DNA from: Diadema setosum
Lineage: Eukaryota > Echinodermata > Echinoidea > Diadematoida > Diadematidae
DNA length: 64,000 nucleotides
Assembly (NCBI GenBank): GCA_033980235.1
Contig: CM067059.1
Location: 20,757,494 to 20,821,493 of the forward strand
Reading direction: 5' to 3'
The position numbers and the translations under genes were made by a program. Of the stretch, positions 1 through 10,645 are shown piece by piece (within the stretch, counting starts at the first letter, position 1; each line of letters opens with the position of its first letter). Below the pieces are notes generated by a model. That model was not told the DNA's origin and made no database searches. It saw only the letters and a program-made list of their open reading frames with translations.

Positions 1-845
1 CTAGTGCCATCACATAAAGCAAACAGAATCGAAATCGGGTTAGAAATGGCGAAGGAGTAGCATTTTGTAGCCAATGTACAATACAGGTCAAAAATCAAGG
101 TCAAAGGTCAAAGAAGGCAAAGGTCAAAATTCTGTGTAAAAGTTTTGAAGCCCTCACCTAGTGCCATCACATAAAGCAAACGGAATCGAAATCGGGTTAG
201 AAATGGCGAAGGAGTAGCATTTTGTAGCAAAATGTACAATATAGGTCAAAAATCAAGGTCAAAGGTCAAAGAAAGCAAAGGTCAAAATTCTGTGTAGAAG
301 TTTTGAAGCCTTCACCTAGTGCCATCACATAAAGCAAACGGAATCTAAATCGGGTTAGAAATGGCGAAGGAGTAGCATTTTGTAGCAAAATGTACTATAT
401 AGGTCAAAAATCAAGGTCAAAGGTCAAAGAAGGCAAAGGTCAAAATTCTGTGTAGAAGTTTTGAAGCCCTCACCTAGTGCCATCACATAAAGCAAACGGA
501 ATCGAAATCGGGTTAGAAATGGCGAAGGAGTAGCATTTTGTAGCAAAATGTACAATATAGGTCAAAAATCAAGGTCAAAGGTCAAAGAAGTCAAAGGTCA
601 AAATTCTGTGTACAAGTTTTGAAGCCCTCACCTAGTGCCATCATATAAAGCAAACGGAATCGAAATCGGGTTAGAAATGGCGAAGGAGTAGCATTTTGTA
701 GCAAAATGTACAATATAGGTCAAAGGTCAAGGTCAAAGGTCACGACTGAAATTCTGTGAAGAAGTTTCAAAGCTCCCTTGTAGTGCTATCATATAAAGAA
801 AACAGAATTAAAATTAGCTCATAAATGACAGAGAAGTAGCAAATT
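1..845. repeat. Tandem satellite, unit 157-158 bp, five units plus a diverged sixth
   Basis: Unit starts (CTAGTGCC) are at 1, 158, 316, 474 and 632; a diverged unit begins near 779. Each unit carries AGGTCA half-sites, including AGGTCA-A-AGGTCA (for example 98-110). The array lies in VTI1B sequence downstream of the last visible exon, hence intronic, and may continue left of the window. Confidence 0.95.
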
Positions 846-857
846 GAAGATTTTGAT

Positions 858-930
858 CACACACGGACGCACACACGGACACACGGACGGACGGACACAC
901 GGACGGACGGACACACACACGTACGGAGCC
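858..930. repeat. ACACGGACGG simple repeat
   Basis: Direct repeats of ACGGACGG and CACACGG run from the satellite into a unique-looking flank (CGGAGCCCGTTTCATAGTCC). Similar runs occur at 25887-25905, so this seems to be a recurring end of a dispersed repeat. Confidence 0.8.
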
Positions 931-1039
931 CGTTTCATAGTCCCCTGCTCGAACTCGTTCGGCTGGGACAAAAAATATAAAGAATTTGTAGAGAAAAAAA
1001 AACCCAAACAAAAACAAAAACTAAAATTCTCCATCATAC

Positions 1040-4000
1040 ATTTTCCTTGGTCCTGATCAGCTGCTCCTTTTGCTCATCCAACTCATCCAAGATGCCAGCC
1101 CCAATCTCATCTGTCTCCGCCGCAATCCGATGAGTACGGGATAAACTCTGGCTGGTTCGATTTAGACTCTCTAGACCGTCAACAACTTTGTCCTTTTGGC
1201 TATCCTGCTGAGCCTGTCAAAGATGGTGAGAGAGAGAGAAAGGCATGTCTAAGTTCATCATAGAGGAGAAGATGCCTCTATAACTGTACCCAGATATTTC
1301 ATTCCAATGGATGGCACCCTTTGGGATCACAGAAATGGTTTTGCTCAGTGGAAAACAAAATTGCTCAAATTGACCATGTGCATAATTGTTAGCAATAAAT
1401 ACAATGGTTCAACGATTTCTTCTCACGAACATAGCACATGCATATACATATGTATGTATGTATGTGTGTGATTATGATTATGTAACCATGAAAATGTTTT
1501 TGGCTCCATGAGTCTGTGTGTATGTGTGGGTGTGTGTGTGTGTGTGTGTGTGCATGCATGTGTTTCTCTTTTTGCACGAAACACAGTTATCCATGCAGCA
1601 TTGGATACTATCCCACATGATACTGGAAATGAGGGGAAATATAGTCAGCAATTTTAATCTTGCAAATTTTGCGAGAGCAAATGCATGTGAAGGTTCTTGT
1701 CTTCTCACTACGCGCACTAATCCAATGCCAGTGGCAATTCGCGGAAATTTAATGCTGCAAAAAAATGCCATCAGCTCCAATTCTCAAAAGTTTCATGGCA
1801 CGAAAATATCTCTTGGAGTAGTTACCTCAAAGTCAGATCTAGCTGGTGTGTATAAACCTCCAGACAGCAGTTCATCTCTACCACTCGTATGACCACTTAG
1901 CCGCTGCTGCAAAATATAAAGAAAACACATTGATGGATAAGCGAATTGTGGTGCAAGACTGACATATCCTCTCCCTTGTCATTCATTTCTCTGTTATTTT
2001 CTGCTTCCATTCTAATTCAAACACATCAAAATTATTATACATGGTATGGGGATGAATGATGAACTTGTACATAATAAATCAACATAAAAACTATAAAATT
2101 ACAAGCATCAATTTAAGATATTAAGCGTGCACATTCGACCTAATATTCAAGAACTGTGGAAGCTTATTACTTTAAAGGACAAGTTCACCTTCATTAACAT
2201 AAGGATTGAGAGAATGCAGCAATATTAGTAGAACACATATAATCAGTGAAAGTTTGAGGGAAATTGGACAATCGATGCAAAAGTTATGAATTTTTAAAAT
2301 TTTTTGTGTTGGAACCGCTGGATGAGGAGACTACTACGGCTTGTGAGTCATATACGTACAACAGTATAAAGAAATTGTAAAAGAAAATTCAACATATTTT
2401 CACTTTTTTTCGCATAATAAAAGAGCACTTGACTTGCCTCTTTCTAAAGGCAGGGGGAATAATATTACCCATAACATTTGTCGGTAACGAGTCAGGGGAA
2501 TGTGTACTTTTTTCAAAAGATGGAATTTTGTGAAATTCTCTTTATATTTTCCTTATAATGTTGTACGCATGTGACATCTAAGTTATCCATACACTGCAGT
2601 AGTCTTCTCATCCAGCGGCTACTGCACAAAAACTTCAAAAATTCATAACTTTTGAATGGATTGTCTGATTTTCCTCAAATTTTCAATGATGTGTTCTACT
2701 AATATTGCTACATTCTCTCAATCCTTATGTTTATGAAGGTGAACTTGTCCTTTAATCATCGTAAACCACAACGGGAACATCACTTCATCTGAGATGGTTA
2801 TTTTGATGTACGAAAATGCCATCGATATGTAAAGGTATTTTTGATAGAATGCAAGAGGCAGGCAGAACTGGGTTTATAGACTATGCACATCACATCAAAA
2901 CAACACAAAGTGGAAGAAAAATAAAATCCACTGCCATTAAAAAAAAAACAAAAAAAACTTAAAGGTACCGTTTACCTTTGGGAGTAGGGATTTAAAAAAG
3001 ATTCAAGATATCACATTTCATGCATATGTGTAGAACCTCAAAACATTATACCACATAAAATTTTTGCAATAAAGCCTAAAATACATTGTATAAGGAGATA
3101 TCAGTATTCTTCTCAATAAACCATAACTATTAACAGTTTAGTCTGGAAACATTTTTATCATAACTATTGGTCACATTTTGTATATTTAACAATACTTAAC
3201 ATAGATTCTACTGATTCAAATTTTTACAGTGCTGGCAATTGTTTCTATCCCTAACTCACATTTTAGAACTATTTCAAAGCACTAATGCTGGGTTTCTGTT
3301 TCATCTGCAAGGGGTAAATTATGCCTTTAGGTTTTCTTTATCGACAAGAGTAGTCTTCATCAACAAAACCAAATATGACATAGATATCTAATAATCAATA
3401 TTATTTTGATTGATCAATGCTGGCCGTTTAATTTCCTCACAGCATCTCTCTGCAGTTTTTCAGCTTGTCTGCGGTAGGATCTTGTCTTTCCCATGAGCTG
3501 CGTCCGGTAGCTTCCAGGGGCGGGTTTTGCCTCATTCTCCAGGCTGGCAACCTGTTCAAAACAACAACAGTCACAGGCCATTCATATTTTGCAGTTTCTC
3601 TCATAAACAACATGTGGGTGCATCATAATGATATTCAAGGATGACATAATATCAAAAGAGCAAAGTCACAATAAGTGAACACAATTTTATGCCAGTTTTC
3701 AACAATCATACACATGTAGATCATCTTTACATTACCTGACTGATTTCTTCACTGTTTACTAATTTTTAGAGGTGTCATATAAGTATCGGTATTCAAATTA
3801 TCACTTCAATCCTGTCTTTCACTCATATTGTCAATACAATAACAAAAACAAAGGGTGAGAAAATGAAGAAAGAAGAAATGCATTCAGATACAAAAAAAAA
3901 AGATGCATAATACAGAGACCTCAATACAAATCACCAGAAGATATCTTGTTTGGCATATGGACTGTTGACACCAACGTGGATATTGCCTTATTACAGGTAG

Positions 4001-7000
4001 TCTTATTGGTAGTATGTAATTCTACGATAAGATTTTTTTTTCATCCATAAATACTATGATTACATTCAGCTTTTCAATGGGATGACCAAACAAGTATATG
4101 GAATTTTCTCCAAGGTCACTTTAAAATTTCAAATTTCATGACATTAAGAAATGCAAGGCAAAGATGTGATACATACAATACATCTTACACATACCATACA
4201 TCTCACATCACACACATTGAGAACAAGAGTTTTGTTACAGACACTTAAATTCTTTCTGCACAACTGACTTAAATTCCTACTGACACTGCATACACACATT
4301 CCATGGCAGAAGGAAAGCATTATCAATGATCCAAAGTGTCACACCTACCAACACAAAGAGGTCATCTGTTTCTTTTAGAACTTCCCTGACAAGTTTCTTC
4401 CTCACTTCTGAAATATGAAAGATCAAAGAGACATTCAGACATTTCCTTGAACTAGTTTATGGGTCCTGTTTTATAAAAGATGTTAGGGCAGTGCAACTCT
4501 TGCTGGAATGGCTACTTCCATACCAGGAAGCGGGATTCTTGTTGTTACCATGTCAACTGCCATTCCAGCAAGAGTTGCTATCGTATCAACTTTTTAATGA
4601 AATGGGGCCCTGAACTTGGTACATCATAAAGGCATGAATGTACTCAAGAGTAGATTAAACTGAACCGTGCACATGCATCCCTACATGAAGAGATTATTGA
4701 ACCCATCTGGCATCAGGCCTATGTAGAATTTTGACTAAGAAGTTGTCACCATCAATTGGCAACTCTGAATTGTATTGTTTCCTTTAAACTAGACAGATTA
4801 CATGGAACTAACTACATTAATTATATGTACAATGTAAAGATTTGTCAATATTGGATAGAAACATTAAATTTAATCTCCTAAAATGTATTGCCAATCTAAG
4901 AATCATGGAGAGATTTAGCAATTTGATAAAGAGGCATCTGAAATTTTGCAACCAAAACACACAATTCTATATCCTGAAATAAACAAAGGGTTCAATTAAA
5001 GAGCTACATGATGAAACAATAACAGTGGACAGTAACAATCTAAATATATTTAGCATTAACCACAGAAATGCAACAGAACTGTGGCTTCTGGGAATTGATG
5101 GGTCAAATGAAACTACATTGTATGTCATGTCATGAAAAATATGGTAACAACATTTCACCAAGGAGGCATTCAGGCGCGGTGGAGCACCCTAATTATCTCG
5201 CAAAAATCCTTCGGCAGCCGAGCCTCATTTGCATAAAGTAAACAACATGTACTCGCGTAGTTGAGAAAAAGTAAACAACTTCTCAAGCTAATAACAATTT
5301 AAGGAAACCTATTTTCGGATTAAAATTGAGTTAGTTTGAATTTGAAAACATGTCCGAATATGCACATATAACATATTAAAGGATTTGACAATGATATAAT
5401 GTGAAATTTTAGCAAAAACCTGGCGAGCAAAATTACCAAAAATATGTCTCGAAAATCATCCTAAAATTCACGAAGTGTGATTGCGGAACCAAAGCACCAT
5501 TCGAACAAAGTACACCGAAATTTATTTATCTGCTTGCATTTTAAATGTCATACCGTAATATTCCCGGCCATGGTTGTGTCGGAAAAAAACAGAAGGTGAT
5601 GTCAAAAATGACACGAACGCAAAGTGTACAGGTCAGTCCCATGTATATATAATCGCGTGACTGTAGCGTTGCATGTCACAGCACACACAACGCTTTGCTG
5701 CATGCAGCGTGCGCGGCAGCAGCTCAGCAGTCACCGCCGTGCGACACTCAGCAAAATTGACTGCGTCACATGCAAACCAACAATGAGCACGAAATCCTGA
5801 ATCTCACGTACCACGCATGCCCAATATTACGGGAAAAGAAATGTCATTTTCAATTGTTTCACTTACTACAATTTTCTATTCCAAATCCTGTAGAAACATG
5901 TTGATTTTCTCAAAAAGTACAGGTGGAACCAAGCGAAAACTTTCACCATATATGGATTGAGGCCTGATAAACTTATGTTGCCAATTTCGGACACATTGGA
6001 GCCCGGCCATAGTCCAGTCGGAAAAAAACAGAGAGCATGTTTTGCGAGAGGTGATTTTCAAAATGCTTTAATATCTCAAGTTCTAGTGCAGCAAATTACA
6101 TAATTTTTTCATCAAAAGGAAGGTTTTTAAAAACTTAGATAGTGTGGGAAGTTTGAGTTTACTAGCGGCACGCATAGCGGCACAAGGAGAAGGTAAAGAT
6201 TTGACTTTTTCATGCACACAGTTTCGGGCAGCCTTGGATGCCCGTTGGAAATTCAAATAGAACGGGGCGATAATGAGATGCAAATTGGGGTGCTCCACCA
6301 TGCCTGGCATTATAGAAGAAGAAACCAGAATCTTACCTTTGTACCCATGCTCTGTGCCGCAGAGAAGTTACATTATTGTATGTGCTTTATTGCAGTGGTT
6401 AATCAATTGCTTTGGCAAAAGTGAGTACTTCTGTTTAAGCATGCTGTGCATCATTCCTAATTCAAAACGGGCCCAGAAGGCAGGTGGCAGTTCACCGATC
6501 CTTTCAATATTTTCGGCAGGAATTAATGTGCACGGAAAAAGAATCAGTAACCCCCCCCCCCCCCCAATAAAATGCAAATAAAGGTGCAGAAATAATGTAT
6601 GCATTAACCAAGTTTACTTAAAGGACAAGTTCACCTTCATAGACATGTGGGTTGAGTGAATGCAGCAATATTAGTAGAGCACATCACTGAGAGTTTGAGG
6701 AAAATCGGACAATCCGTTCAAAAGTTATGAATTTTTGAACTTTCTGCTCAGTCACGGTTGGATGAGAAGACTACTATAGCTTGTGATATCACATGAGTAC
6801 AAAGATATAAAGAAAGTATAAAGAAAATTCAACATATTTTCACTTTTCTCGCATAACAAATGAACACTCGACTTCTCTCTTTCAGAAGGCAAGGGGAATA
6901 GTACTTCCCTTAACATATGTCAGTAACGAGTCGAAGAAATGTCCACTTTATTAAAAAAACAAAGTTTTTTGAAATTCTCTGTTTATTTTCCTTATACCGT

Positions 7001-10000
7001 TGTACGCATGTGACATCATACACTGTAGTAGTCTCCTCATTCAGCAGTGATTGCACAGATGCTTTAAAAATTCATAACTTCTGAATGGATTATCGGATTT
7101 TCGCCAAACTTTCACTGATGTGTTCTACTAATCGCATTCACTCAATCCATATATGAAGGTGGACTTGTCCTTTAATCCAAAAAAACCCACAAAAATAATA
7201 ATCTACACCTTGGCATTAATGGCATGCGCTATGCATAAGATTATGCTAAAATGTGCCAAGTTCAGTGTTTACTTTTTATGAAATACTAATATTCCCTGAT
7301 TTTTCAGTCCTAGGACATTAATAACCTGGAGATTTCAATATAAACTTACAGAATGTACATGTACTCTATTCAATATTCCTACAAAGCTCCAAATAGGATT
7401 TCAACAGTACCACTCGAATATGGTTGAAGATCGTTAAAATTCACAACCTCTTCTTTGGTTGCCATATCCTAACTCTACAGAAGAGTGACTTGGAGAATGG
7501 AACATCAAAGCCAATGGAATGTTAAAGGACAAGTTCACCTTCATTAACATACGGATTGAGAGAATGCAGCAATATTAGTAGAACACATCAGTGAAAGTTT
7601 GAGGAAAATTGGACAATCGATGCAAAAGTATGAATTTTTAAACCTTTTGTGTTGGAACCGCTGGATGAGGAGACTACTAAGGCTCGCGATGTCATATGAG
7701 TACAACAGTATAAAGAAAATGTAAAGAAAATTCAACATATGTCAGTAACGAGTCAAGGGAATGTGTACTTTTTTCAAAAGATGAAATTTTGTGAAATTCT
7801 CTTTATATTTTCCTTATATTGTTGTACATACGCATGTGACATCATACACTGCAGTAGTCTTCTTATCTAGCGGCTACTGCACAAAAACTTCAAAAATTCA
7901 TAACTTTTGAACGGATTGTCCAATTTTCCTCAAACTTTCAATGATGTGTTCTACTAATATTGCTACATTCTCTCAATCCTTATGTTAATGAAGGTGAACT
8001 TGTCCTTTAAGCATTCACTACTGTCATGCTATACAGGCCTGTGCTATGTACGCATGAAATTTGCACAAATTGCAGAGGGATTCCATTCTAATTCCTTCTA
8101 TAATATCTCCCTGGTTTTACATACACAGAAATGAAGCCTCTCCAATAATGTACAGAGGGGTTGGTTCAGACAGTGAGCAAACAACTGGGCTATTTCCAGT
8201 TTACCACTGCGTTTTATTTCAAAGAGGATCATGTTTTGTTCTTGATTCAATTGTGGTAATAACACCATACGACAGCGCAAATAAAATGTAATTCAACTGC
8301 TCAAAAGTATCAATTTAATGTCACCTTTTCAGTACCAGAATAGAACTAATGAAACATTCATTGCAATATCACATGTGCACAGACAATAAAATTTCAGCAT
8401 TTGTAGCATAGAACTGTATCAAGAGCATTTCGATAGATATTACCAAAAATGTGCAAAATTTGAATTGCTCATTTCATATCATTTTACAGTCTCTTATATC
8501 AATACTGCAAGGAAACAATTGACTGCGTATATCTATGTAAGATGAGCTACAGTAAACTGATGTAAAATTCCCCATTTCTAGCATAAATGCTATAGGCCTA
8601 GATCTAAATGGAGATACAAAATTTTGTACCATTGGGAATGTAATTTATGCATCAAAAGTAGAAAGTGTGCCATAGTCTATGTATGATCTACAAACTACGA
8701 CCAATTAAATTCAAATTTACATACATTGTATACCACAATTACCATTGACAGACCTTGGATATACTGTATACACGTATGCTATAATTTTCGCGTACATAAA
8801 TTTTCACGAATTGCCGCTGTCACACATTTTTGCGAGTGGTTAAATTCGCGATTGGGGAACCAGAGAAAATATGAAGTGGCAAAGTGTGAATTTTCAACTT
8901 ACTAGCAAATAAGAATGATACTAGTTATACACTGCATGAAAAAAACTTACCGAACTCTGCGAACTAGTAAGTTAGAATTCAACATTTTTGAAGTGGTTAA
9001 GTCCATCGCACTAGATTTCTGACGAGTGGTACGAGGGGTTGCGATAATGGATTGGCTCTACAGTATTGGTAAGTAGACGTGGACTAGCCCGACCACCCCA
9101 GACGCTGTTAATACGCTGTGATGTGCAAATGCTACTTATTTACAGCGACTGGGCTGTGTATACTATTTAGGAGTTAGACGTGCTATATGTAAGTAAACAA
9201 GCTTAGCCAGTATGGTCTGTTCGGTAAGCCGTGACATGGTATACTAGTACTGAAATGTTCGTATCATCAAGGCAAGGGATTCATTTTGGAAGGTAATATT
9301 TTTGCGTGTTGTTAATTTTGCGAATAACTCCCGACTCGCGAAATTCGCGAAAATAAAACCCACGCGAAATATATAACGTATACAGTAGGTTAGTGAACTC
9401 ATCACACCACAATTCTACAAATTATACAATGCTTCATCACACATGTACATCCTCCATGTCAACATGACGAGTCGGCATACTCGTGAAATAGGCCCCACCA
9501 CTGCGTGTCCGTACAAATACTACGGCGGCTCGCCTGTTTATACTCGTGAATTCAGCCCCACCGTGTGGCGTTCATCGGTAGATAAGCACGGCGGTGGGGC
9601 TTTCTTCCACAGTATAATACTCGTGAATGCGGCCCCACCAAACGGCGTTTACGCGAGATGCATACGGCGGTGGGGCCGATTTCCACAGCATAGCATCTTT
9701 CGTCCTCCCTTTCTCCCGTTTTTTTCTTTGGTCTTCTACTTTTTATTCTCGGAAGGACTCCCTAATGTCCCTTGACTAATTTAATGACCAATTTAACCAT
9801 AAATACAACCCTACCTAACCCTAAACCCTAACCCTAACCTAACCTTGCTTGCTAACGCACGGGTGCACGCGCACTGCGGTGGGGCCTATTTCACGATTTT
9901 GCCGACGAGTCGTGATGTCCATTCACAAAACGAACTCGAACTTGTTTTTCTGGGTTGGTCTATGCCCGTTTAGTGTTTATGTGTGTAGGCCCTGCCCTAA

Positions 10001-10361
10001 GCTATGTACGTCTCATAACATTTCCTGTTGTTGTTCCTACATAATTGGCGCAAAATTCAATACGCACTGTAGAAATTCGAGAGCCTATTAAATTCAAACC
10101 ATATCATGAATACTCTATTTCTCTAAGGACATTAGGTAGGTATCAATCACACACATGTTGCTTGCTTGAGAAGGAAGGTGGGTGGTTAATCAGTTAAAAT
10201 TTAATGCCAAAAAAAGAATCATATCAACAATCAATGATATGTATCAAAATGATTTCATTACCTCCGGATGAATTAGGAATTTTTGCTTCCAGTTTGTAGG
10301 ACACTGTTTCACTGAGAGTCCGAAAGTCATCTTCAATCCTTTCAAACTGTTCTGACGACAT
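1040..10361 (-). CDS. VTI1B: VTI1B-like Qb-SNARE, 5 exons in window, 3' end missing
   Basis: Vesicle-fusion Qb-SNARE of the TGN/endosome/lysosome route; the mammalian protein acts with STX7, STX8 and VAMP8. Exons in transcript order: 10262-10361 (ATG at 10361, begins MSSEQFERIEDDFRTL), 4349-4407, 3441-3551, 1826-1906 and 1040-1213. All have AG/GT borders and compatible phases (1, 0, 0, 0, 0), giving 175 residues. Residues 1-90 resemble the VTI1 N-terminal helical domain (ENEAKPAPGSYRTQLMGK matches the EEELRYAPLSFRNPMMSK region of human VTI1B). The last exon carries the start of the SNARE helix (SLNRTSQSLSRTHRIAAETD), with a glutamine-containing stretch (DEQKEQLIRTKEN) where the zero-layer Q is expected. 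Human VTI1B is 232 aa, so about 50-60 residues, including the rest of the SNARE motif and the tail anchor, should lie left of position 1. Intron 1 is 5.8 kb and full of mobile elements. Confidence 0.93.
1512..1560. repeat. (TG)n microsatellite in VTI1B intron 4
   Basis: Alternating TG with short interruptions, about 50 bp, between VTI1B exons 5 and 4. It generates spurious long reading frames on both strands. Confidence 0.9.
2172..2755. mobile_element. Foldback element, family TTAA-1, copy 1
   Basis: Both ends read TTAA-AGGACAAGTTCACCTTCAT inward, and the inverted arms extend well over 100 bp. TTAA at both ends is best read as the target duplication, which Kolobok and piggyBac transposases produce. 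AGG rather than CCY termini fit piggyBac poorly. No coding capacity. Lies in VTI1B intron 3. Confidence 0.85.
2959..3330. mobile_element. Foldback element, family TTAA-2, copy 1
   Basis: Terminal repeats begin TTAAAGGTACCGTTTACC on the left and, inverted, AAAGGCATAATTTACCCC on the right. The right target copy is TTAG, one base off. A second copy in the other orientation is at 48031-48397. Its right end stops about 110 bp short of VTI1B exon 3. Confidence 0.75.
4461..4610. mobile_element. Short foldback element beside VTI1B exon 2
   Basis: Inverted ends (GGGTCCTGTTTTATAAA / TTTTTAATGAAATGGGGCCC) and a near-perfect inner pair (CAACTCTTGCTGGAATGGC / GCCATTCCAGCAAGAGTTG) make a 150 bp hairpin. 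It lies 54 bp upstream of the exon 2 acceptor on the transcribed strand. Confidence 0.75.
5171..6306. mobile_element. 1.1 kb non-autonomous DNA transposon with 5-bp target duplication
   Basis: Ends are CAGGCGCGGTGGAGCACCC on the left and, inverted, CAGGCATGGTGGAGCACCC on the right, flanked on both sides by GCATT. The inner sequence is AT-rich without a transposase frame; two related inner stretches each contain 'GTCGGAAAAAAACAGA'. Lies in VTI1B intron 1. Confidence 0.85.
6618..7175. mobile_element. Foldback element, family TTAA-1, copy 2
   Basis: TTAA-flanked, same terminal sequence as copy 1, with TTAA at 6618-6621 and 7172-7175. More diverged in the arms (GGACTTGTCC at the right end). VTI1B intron 1. 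Confidence 0.85.
7522..8010. mobile_element. Foldback element, family TTAA-1, copy 3
   Basis: TTAA at 7522-7525 and 8007-8010. Lacks about 90 bp of the centre present in copy 1. It lies only 346 bp from copy 2, in VTI1B intron 1. Confidence 0.85.
8761..9386. mobile_element. Foldback element with TACTGTATAC ends and TTTTCGCG motifs
   Basis: Left end TACTGTATACACGTATGCTA and the inverted right end TACTGTATACGTTATATATT continue as imperfect arms carrying TTTTCGCG. Contains a 100 bp segment (9085-9185) that recurs at 32683-32784. No coding sequence. Confidence 0.65.
9085..9185. repeat. Dispersed repeat, copy A
   Basis: Shares AGCCCGACCA, GACGCTGTTA and CAGCGACTGGGCTGTGTATA, in the same order, with 32683-32784 in CINP intron 1. 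Confidence 0.65.
9466..9911. repeat. Inverted-repeat element with three tandem hairpin units and a telomere-like tract
   Basis: The outer arms 9466-9508 and 9870-9911 are inverted copies (both contain CGTGAAATAGGCCCCACC). Inside are three tandem units starting TACTCGTGAA (near 9478, 9540, 9618), two of which pair GGCCCCACC or GCCCCACC with GGTGGGGC. CCCTAA-type repeats at 9808-9844 sit between the units and the right arm. Confidence 0.75.
9808..9844. repeat. Interstitial telomere-like (CCCTAA)n tract
   Basis: Imperfect ACCCTAA/ACCTAACC repeats, the animal telomere motif read on the C strand. It lies within the inverted-repeat element, not at a chromosome end. Confidence 0.75.
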
Positions 10362-10645
10362 TTTAGAGCCGGATTTAGTCGAATAACGTTGCGATAAAAG
10401 TAATTCATGAGTAGGCTGCCGCAGCAGTAAGAACAATCAGGTGACCCTTTACTTCAGCCCGCTGATGAGAACAGACTTATTTCAGGCTTTTTGTTGTAGT
10501 TGTTCATCTTCTGCGCGCGCGCGTTCCAGAAAGCGACTGTGGGAATTTCTACTCAATATTCAGGGTAAACTTTTTGTTGAGAGTCGATCTCGTCTCGGCG
10601 AGTCTAGTACAAAAAGAAGCGATCGCGATCGGGGATCGAGTGGCT
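10362..10645. promoter_or_regulatory. Shared divergent promoter of VTI1B and ZNF839
   Basis: Only 284 bp separate the two start codons, which point away from each other, so both 5' UTRs and core promoters must overlap here. I see no TATA box. The segment is richer in CG than its surroundings (an alternating GC run near 10513-10523, CGATCGCGATCG near 10620). It includes TGTGGGAA at 10538-10545, which fits the CSL/RBPJ consensus but is short enough to occur by chance. The bidirectional role is inferred from gene arrangement. Confidence 0.6.

Noticed and set aside
1..845. CRISPR-like regular repeats
   Set aside because: The whole 157-158 bp unit is repeated without unique spacers, and the context is a eukaryotic intron.
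1478..1892. 100- and 124-codon frames across the (TG)n tract and VTI1B exon 4
   Set aside because: Driven by the microsatellite; the real coding part is the 81-bp VTI1B exon on the minus strand in another frame.
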